Below, piece by piece: positions 57,474 through 64,000 of a DNA stretch of 64,000 nucleotides. The position numbers were made by a program, and so were the translations under genes. Every line of letters begins with the position of its first letter. Position 1 is the first letter of the stretch. The DNA is from Verticillium longisporum (lineage: Eukaryota > Ascomycota > Sordariomycetes > Glomerellales > Plectosphaerellaceae), in contig JAETXT010000010.1 in assembly GCA_019188255.1 (NCBI GenBank), positions 124,001 to 188,000 on the forward strand, read 5' to 3'. The notes under the pieces are model-generated. The model ran no database searches. It saw only the letters and a list, made by a program, of their open reading frames with translations, and was not told where the DNA came from.

Positions 57474-58565
57474 TTACAGCAAGTTGTGTATCAGACCCAG
57501 TGATAGGGCAACGACGCCGACAGCCCAGGGTGGCAGGAAGACACCCGCTAAGCTGCCCGTCACCGCCTCAGGGAGAGTCTCGTTGACAAACTCAGGGCCG
57601 CACACAGTATTGATCTGGCGTGCAGCACTCTCGTACGTCAAAGAGATGAGTTTCCGGCGATCAGCGGCCTGGGCGTGGAAAATCCTCATCGTCTCAGACA
57701 AGCACCAGCTGCACTCGGGCGTGGCACTGCCGGGAAACGTCAGGTTGAATGGCAGGTGGTATGGGTAGATATTAGAAGCGTCACTGAATGTGGTGGCGGT
57801 AGCATAGCAGTACATGGCGTCGTCTTTGTTCTGCAGGCATGTCGCTTTGTAGACCGTCTCGTAGGTTGTGAGGCCCATGTAGGCATCGCGAACAACGGCG
57901 TGTCCCTTTTTGTAGTCGGGCCCACAGTTCTCGTCCTTGATGAGCTGCTCGGCTACGGAGCCAAGATAGGCCTTGCAAAAGTCAAAGTCGACCTCACAAC
58001 CGGCGTCAAGGACGCGGACAATGTTGACAAGACTCTTGCTCGCCTCGAAGAACCCATTAGAGCTCTGCATCCAGGTTAGTGCTGAGGGACGAGGGGTTGG
58101 CGCAGAGAATGGTCTTACCAAAAGCAGCATAGAGATGGGATAACATCTCTTAAAGTCGGAATTAGAAAGGAGAGCATTAATGAAATTTGGGCAGGCGGCG
58201 TTGTCAGTGTTGGTGAACGTAGAGGCCATGCTGCTGTCGAACGGTGACGGGAGCGCGGCGGGCACGTCTGTGCTGGTGCTTGGTGGTGTTATGGAGAGAC
58301 GGGCAGTACTAGCAGTGGTGGTCCTCTCGGACGCCGTTGTGATTGTCGGCGTTCCTCGTCGTATTGTTGTTGTGCTTTCGTCCTCGTCCTCTTGCCGTTT
58401 CCTCAAGTCCGCATCCCCTGATGCCATGGCAGACCCGTAGGGCGCTCCCACGCCCTGCTGTCTAGGTGTAAGTGCTGGCAGCGTATCCTCGAAGGGGACA
58501 GCGGCGCCCAACACACTTGATGCCAGGCAAAGCGTCACGAGCAGGAAGCGCGACGCCCACGACAT
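57474..58565 (-). CDS. GPI-anchored surface protein (DUF7729-like)
   Basis: Exons 58565..58119 and 58064..57474 with a 54-nt intron (GTAAGA...GGATGCAG) that is phase 0 and in frame, so the unspliced frame is also open; splicing joins CYPISMLL to SSNGFFEASKSL. About 345 aa. N-terminus MSWASRFLLVTLCLASSVLGA is a signal peptide; the Thr/Ser-rich stretch (residues ~60-110) is likely O-glycosylated. The Cys-rich core has ACPNFINALLSN, DAGCEVDFDFCKAYLGSVAEQL, ENCGPDYKKGHA, CLQNKDDAMYCYA and CSWCLSETM. The C-terminal hydrophobic tail (VFLPPWAVGVVALSLGLIHNLL) fits a GPI signal. This set recalls fungal DUF7729 proteins; the function is unknown. Confidence 0.78.
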   Translation of the reverse strand: MSWASRFLLVTLCLASSVLGAAVPFEDTLPALTPRQQGVGAPYGSAMASGDADLRKRQEDEDESTTTIRRGTPTITTASERTTTASTARLSITPPSTSTDVPAALPSPFDSSMASTFTNTDNAACPNFINALLSNSDFKRCYPISMLLLVRPFSAPTPRPSALTWMQSSNGFFEASKSLVNIVRVLDAGCEVDFDFCKAYLGSVAEQLIKDENCGPDYKKGHAVVRDAYMGLTTYETVYKATCLQNKDDAMYCYATATTFSDASNIYPYHLPFNLTFPGSATPECSWCLSETMRIFHAQAADRRKLISLTYESAARQINTVCGPEFVNETLPEAVTGSLAGVFLPPWAVGVVALSLGLIHNLL

Positions 58566-61500
58566 GCTCGAAGCGGGAGGACTACGTGCTGCCGGGCAAG
58601 TCGGCGTCGACGAGAACATGGCTATTGATGGAAGGCTCAGACGATTTGTGGTGGAAACACCAAGAGCATATCATCCATCAAGAGGGGAAGAGTCAGGTCC
58701 CAGGCCTGTTGCCTCGGAGGGGTTGAGTGACTCCGTGACCTTCTTGGACCGACCCCACCAAGATCGTCGGTGGTTCTTGTTGAAGTTGGTTGATCGGCCT
58801 GCAGGAAAAGGTTGGTGGATTGACAGCCCCCGAGATGCGTGGCGACTCTGCATGCGTGCTCTTGTGACCAGAAGGAACCCCTTCGCTGACCTCTCTCAAT
58901 CAAGAAGAAGTCGGTCGTGAGGCGCGTCGTCGACCAGAAATCAATGGAAGTCGGTTTTTGACGAGCTTGCGGGCGAATGACCAGGTGACGTTGGTGGAGG
59001 AATGTCGATCGAGTCCCAAGTGGGTTGGCGAGTGAGACAGGATCGAGAGAGCCGAACCGAGCCAGACCAACAAGCGAGTGAGTTGGTGACTGGTGCTCGG
59101 GCTGCGTCGTTTCTGTCGGTAGAGCGAACTGCGAAGTGTTCGCTCTTCGTCTTAGCCTCCGAATCGGATTGTCGGCGTTGCAGAGACCTGGGGGGAAGCT
59201 GTATTCGGGAGGCAAAGGCAAGCGAAGAAACCTCTGAGGCTCTTTGGCGTGAGAAGGGAGCAGGTGGCCGGGGGGCACAACTTGGTTATGAAGAGAGAAC
59301 GGTGGACTCTGCGGCAGCGACGGGGGGCAGCAATATTGGCTTGGCCAAAGCGAGCAGGCGGGTGAACAGGCGCAGTCGGCGGCGTGGTAGCATCCAGGAT
59401 GGTGGGCAATGGGGACCAGGGGCCCTGCTTGGGTGTGAGCGTCGTGCCGTGAAGGGGTCAGGAAAAGTGCTTGGACATGATAGAGCCGGACGAGGCCTGG
59501 CGAGTGGACGGGCCTGGCTTGAGGTGGGGCTAACTCTACACGGTGGATTCTGCAGACTCGTTGCGAACTAGGGATCCCTGCCAGGTATCAGGGGTTCCCA
59601 GGCGCGAGCGATTTGACAAGCCACGCGGTGGCACGCGATTCCGGCGTGGTGTTGGCGAAAGGGGTCCAGAGCCGAGATGTGCTAGCAGGTTTTGGGGGCT
59701 TGATTCCGGTCGATCGAACGCTGAGCACGGAACATTGGACATGGCAGCGTTTGGTGAAGGCGAGGGGAGGGAATATAGTGGTAGTGGTTCGTGAGCCTCC
59801 TTTTCGACGAAGCGTTGTGCGAGAAATTCCAAGTGGTCCCTGCAAAGTCTTTTGGCCGGCCACTCTATGCTGGCAGGGGCTGAGGGTACACAAAGCAAGG
59901 CCCGAATGTCTGCCGAATTGGGGTGGCGGCTGCATGGAGGCGCCCAGTTGGGCAGCTGGTTTGCACAAGCGCAAAGGCAATCAGCAAGTCATCCAGCTGG
60001 CGATTGATTGCTCATGCAGACGGATGCGCCTCCGGGGCCACTGGTGGTGGTACGTAAGTGGTCGAGTACGAGGGGCAAAAGCAGTAGGCTAAGGAACCAA
60101 TATTGGGAGGGCCTGGACCAGCGACAGGAGGGCAGCGGACCAGGATAGGTCGACTTGGGCATGACCGGTAGTCTGGGTATCGGCGGGAGATGGTCCAGAT
60201 GACGTCCCGCATTAGGGTGATCCAGTTGGATCTGCTGGTTCATGCTGGCGAATATGGCTCTTGATTCGCGCAGAGAATCAGATTGGCTCGTGGCTTTGCC
60301 GGTACAGTACATTGCAGCAGAAAATTGATTCTGTTGGTGGTAGTAGGTGGATTGGACCGCCGGTGGTCTGATGATTCGGCCGTAGAATTCGCCATTGATC
60401 ACTGTACAGTAATGTACATGTCTGCACCGCATGTGAACGATGTGAACAAGAGGCGGAAAGCGTGCCTGGCTGCCTGCCCGAGGCATTGAGCCAGCGGAGG
60501 ACGTGCGCCGGACGATGGCTCGCTGACTCCTGGTCCTGGTAGCATTGGGGGTGGTCGATCAGGTTGCCCTGAAGCCAGCCGGCCGGACAAGTGGGTATGA
60601 CCATGGATGGCCCTTCAGGTGAGCGTTGTGAAGAGTGTGCTGGTGCTTGCGGTGGTGCACCCAGGCAGGAAGCAGTAGTCAGGCGAAGTCAGGTAGTGTC
60701 GGTGGACCTCATCAGGGACATCGTATTCTCTTTTGGCAGCTTGGAACGAACTCCTGAGCTTGGAGCGAGGAAACAGGGACGTGCCACTAGGCACCCGGGG
60801 AAGAGCAAGGGGTGGCAGGGAGGCTCACGGTCGTTGTGCCTGTTTCTTCGTGTTTGTTCGCGCTCAATGCCCACATCCCCGTCGCCGTGCGTTCCGACCG
60901 TGCCTGGTACCGCGACAATGATCCGAAGATGGATGGCCATGACCATGCCGGCGAAAGAGAAAAAGGCGAAGCGAGGCCTCGATGGAACGATGGACGAGGA
61001 TAGTGTGCCTAATCCGGACGGGCTGGTCGCAGGCGATGATGGATTCGAGTCGAGGCTCAATTGGGGCATGATGGTGGAAGCTTGAAGGAAGATGTGGGAA
61101 GAGGGGGAAATTAGACAGGCGCCGTGGGCACAGGCAGGGCGTAGGCGGGCGTAGGTGGAGGGTGGGTCACACCTGCTAGACACCTACAGTACCTTGTACC
61201 TGTAGATGGGTAGGTACGGCTACCTGCCTGGACGGTAGCCACAGCCTACATGTACAGCACCTGCCAGCAAGTACTTGTACAGCACCTGCCTCCCCCCCCC
61301 CTGAGCGGAGGAGAGGGCCCGCTGCGAGGGCCAATGGGAAAATATACAAACCAGTAATGCAATGCCGTCGTCCCTTCCTGGTGTTTCCATCCCGTCCCCC
61401 TTGCCTTCCCTTCCCGCTGCATGGAGATTGAACTTTGTTCATCGTGTTCAGGGTTTGACACCCATCACGAGCTCGATCTGGACACATTATAGAAAACATA

Positions 61501-63009
61501 CATCAGTAGGGCCACATGCCAGCATCCTTCGCCGCCGCCGCCACCGCCGCCAAAGATTGTATCCGGTCATCCCACGATCCTGTCGATGCAGCCACGAACC
61601 ATGTCAAATGACAGAACGAAAAGGGAGCACAGGGTCACGAAGGACATGTCAAGGAAGACTGTGAAATGTTGGCCATTGGCAGCCACCCCCAGAAAACTTT
61701 GTGTGCCACCCAACTCGATCCTACCTGTACCTATCCAACCGCTCTCATCCCATCTTTAGCCTCCATTCACCCAAGATGAGGGCACGCGCAAGAGGATCCA
61801 ACCAAATCATCAACCACAGCAGAGCCTGCCGCCGGCGCGATCCTCATGAGCCAACCACTGACCAGAACAAAAACGTCCTCGACCGATGACACGTGGATCT
61901 CACGTTGTACTACAGTACTTCTCACTTACCTACCATGTACGAATATGGACGACACTACTTGGTACTCTCTGCTAGCCAGGCACACGCACTGGACTCCCGC
62001 ATCGGCGCCACCAGTTACGACCACACAAAACTTGGCGCCAACTCAATTCTTTGTTCCTGACCTGGTCCGACGGCCAGCGTTCGACTTGTCCAGGCCGTGC
62101 TCACTCGTTTTCTTCTTCGCTGCTTTTGTCTCACTAGCCGATCTATGATATTTCTCCGAAGAACTGACGCGAGGGAGTGCGCCAGAGCTCCAACCCAATC
62201 GCGATTCATGTGTCGGGAAACGACCATCATCATCCGAGGTGTCCCCATCAGCGCTACCGTGCTGCCGCGGCCCTGCGCAGCCCCGATATCCAATGGTCAT
62301 CTCCGTCAAAGGAGTCTAGTCATGTGGCCTGCCAGCCGCTGATTCAATCTTTGTTTTGCCATGGGCCACGGCGCGCGCCTCATATCATATCATATCATCC
62401 GGTGGGGATGCAGTGTCTTACTGTGTAGACTGACAAGCCCGTCGTGCCGCAGCGGCTGCCAAGCCCAAGCACTTCCCTTCGAATCATCTCGAGGAACAAT
62501 CTCACAATGCAAGCAGCCGTTCTTGGCCCCGCGTGCCTGCTGTTCAGCTCAAGGATCAGGCTAATAAGGCCATCCATCCTTCAGACCTATCAGCTTATTT
62601 TGGCAGCATGTCTTTGGCGCTCGTTCCTGTCAGGACATGCGCCTACGAGGACATGTGAAGACTCGGGACGGTGAACGATCACTGGTCCACGAGACAGGGA
62701 CACGGCGGCCGTTCCTGAAAGCAGGCGAAATGGGTATGCGAGTTGCTCGGATGGGTGCACCAGGTTTGTGATACCTGTCAAGAAAAAAAATGCCAGCCCT
62801 CGTAAAACAAAAACTCTATCGTGGAAGAAGCCGTGAAAAATCAAGGCAGAGATCTGCCCCGCCATGCCATCAGGGGCAACTCTAACATCAGCCTCCTTTG
62901 TGGATGTTTCAACAGTTATTTCAACAGCTACCTCGTCATGGGTATACATCATACACCGTCTCACCGTCACATCGCGTCCATCAAGCTCAGGAGCCTCTTT
63001 CACGAGAGA
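58566..63009. other. 4.4 kb non-coding-looking region
   Basis: Between two minus-strand genes; includes the DUF7729-like promoter (left) and tyrosinase 3' flank (right). Frames up to 213 codons occur but lack motifs and overlap one another. GC-rich, purine-biased on the + strand at 59.0-60.0 kb. A direct repeat and a C10 run lie near 61.25-61.30 kb. Confidence 0.5.
61251..61290. repeat. Direct repeat TGTACAGCACCTGCC, 25-bp period
   Basis: Two perfect 15-bp copies at 61251..61265 and 61276..61290, in a stretch dense in GTAC and TACCTG words (61.19-61.29 kb) and followed by a C10 run. Confidence 0.7.
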
Positions 63010-64000
63010 TTACGTTGATGCCGAGTACGTGTAGCACAGGGGCCCGGCCTGGGTATCCATGAAGTCGCGCACAATGGGCTCCTCGTCGGCAAGCCGCATG
63101 ACCGGCATCGTGTCGTCCAAAGAGGCCGAGATGACCCTGTTGGGGTCGTTGAAGCCGGCGTAATCCGCCAGACGCGTGGCGTTACGGCCCTGCCACTACA
63201 GCGGACGTCAGCAACTGCACCATGGCAAGCAAAGACGAGGTTGACAGTCAGGGAGGGTGGGGGAGAACGTACCTTGGCCCAGGCACGGTCGACGTTGGCG
63301 TGGTGCAGGAAGAAGAGCGGCTCGTTGGGCGAGGTCGCGGGACCCATGTCACCAAAGATGATGCTGTGGACTGCGTGCCAAGTCAGTATCAGCAGAAAAG
63401 AAGGCAAGGTGGTTGACGAAGAAGAACGTACTCTGCGCGTGCGGCAGCCCCTCGAGCATGTTGCTCATGGCGGCGTACGTGTCAAAGCCATAGATGGTGT
63501 TCATGACTTTGGAGTTGTAGGCAGCAGCCTGCATGTCGCCAATGATCATCTCGCCGTTCTCGTCCCTGCCCGAGGCATTGTTGAACTCGCGCGTGAAGCA
63601 GTGCGGCCGGTCGCCTGGGTCGTTCATGTTGGGCCAGCCCATGGCGAGGGTCAGGTTCGTGTGGGCAAAGGGCCCGTCGACGACGCAGCGCTCGAAGCCG
63701 GGCTCGGTGCTCCCCGTGCGCACGCCGTTGCCGCCGAAGCCCGTCTCGGCGTCAAAGACGGGCGAGTTGGGCGTGTTCACGGCGTCGCCGTCAATGCTCC
63801 AGTCCCAGTACGGCTGCGCGCCGGCGAAGCCGCACTCGGTGCGCAGCAGGTCCTCGTGCAGCTGCACGTACCAGCGGTGCCATGGGAGAAAGTTGGCCAC
63901 AAAGTGGATGTCCGTGTTGAGGCTAAAGTGGGTGAAGACGAGGTCGTCCATGCGCGTCGTCACGGCGTCGACAAACTCGTACTTAGCCTTGGGGAGGTTG
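63010..64000 (-). CDS. Tyrosinase (polyphenol oxidase), 5' end outside window
   Basis: Binuclear copper enzyme that oxidises monophenols/diphenols to quinones (melanin-type chemistry). The frame is open to the window end, so the start and any signal peptide are missing. Exons: 64000..63432, 63370..63273 and 63195..63010; introns 61 and 77 nt (GTACGT...GCAG; GTACGT...TGTAG). CuA site: His in VFTHFSL, DIHF and NFLPWHRWYVQLHE. CuB site: LPHAQIH (the splice makes the second His context) and NEPLFFLHHANVDRAWAKWQ. The end CYTYSAST lacks the long C-terminal cap of latent fungal mushroom-type tyrosinases, so it is closer to short secreted ascomycete tyrosinases (inference). The visible part is intact. 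Confidence 0.88.

Noticed and set aside
28092..64000. A single large secondary-metabolite cluster (velvet, NRPS-like, tyrosinase, methyltransferase, Zn2Cys6)
   Set aside because: These genes are separated by housekeeping genes and long spacers, and the NRPS-like enzyme fits betaine reduction rather than peptide synthesis.
1..64000. CRISPR arrays or bacterial operons
   Set aside because: Introns, fungal families and absence of regularly spaced repeats exclude them.

Overview
The window is nuclear DNA of a filamentous ascomycete, most likely a Sordariomycete (Hypocreales is plausible; this is inferred from gene families, not a database match). The evidence is short GT-AG introns of about 55-90 nt with CTAAC/CTGAC-type branch sites, roughly 20 single genes on both strands with no operons, fungus-specific families (HET, Zn2Cys6, velvet, NRPS-like, ERG24, Apa2, DUF7729-like), and a solo LTR of a retrotransposon. 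No rRNA, tRNA, CRISPR or prokaryotic feature was found.

Layout. 0-9 kb: 3' end of a membrane protein gene (+), a 4.2 kb stretch without a recognisable gene, a Myb/SANT-like protein (+), Ap4A phosphorylase (-) and an MRL1-like mannose-6-phosphate-receptor-homology protein (-). 9-24 kb: ERG24 sterol C-14 reductase (+), a secreted GH3 beta-glucosidase (+) followed in the same frame by an unknown acidic Cys-rich ORF, L-serine dehydratase (-), an aldo-keto reductase (+) and a single-pass membrane protein (-). 24-37 kb: a HET protein (+), a RING protein (-), a class I glutamine amidotransferase-like protein (+), a methyltransferase (-) divergent from a Zn2Cys6 regulator (+), and a conserved unknown protein (-). 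37-49 kb: a (6-4) photolyase/cryptochrome (-), a VelC-like velvet regulator (-) and about 6 kb of apparently non-coding, repeat-rich upstream DNA. 49-64 kb: an A-T-R-SDR NRPS-like carboxylate reductase resembling fungal glycine betaine reductase (+), a solo LTR with target-site duplication, a GPI-anchored DUF7729-like protein (-) and a tyrosinase cut by the window end (-).

The most striking signal is not a new system but a pattern of damage. Five otherwise well-preserved genes (GH3, serine dehydratase, HET, photolyase, NRPS-like) carry small indels that break the frame. Five of the seven events are the loss of one base from a run that should hold 5-6 identical bases. This looks like base-calling or assembly error more than decay, and a naive annotation would split these genes. 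Biologically notable points are the betaine-reductase-like enzyme, an apparent GC-AG intron in the Myb-like gene, two alternative N-termini for the beta-glucosidase, the ORF placed in frame after its stop codon, and recurrent TACCTAGGTA palindromes in intergenic DNA. The genes look like ordinary core and accessory genes rather than one biosynthetic cluster; only the methyltransferase/Zn2Cys6/amidotransferase group hints at co-regulation.
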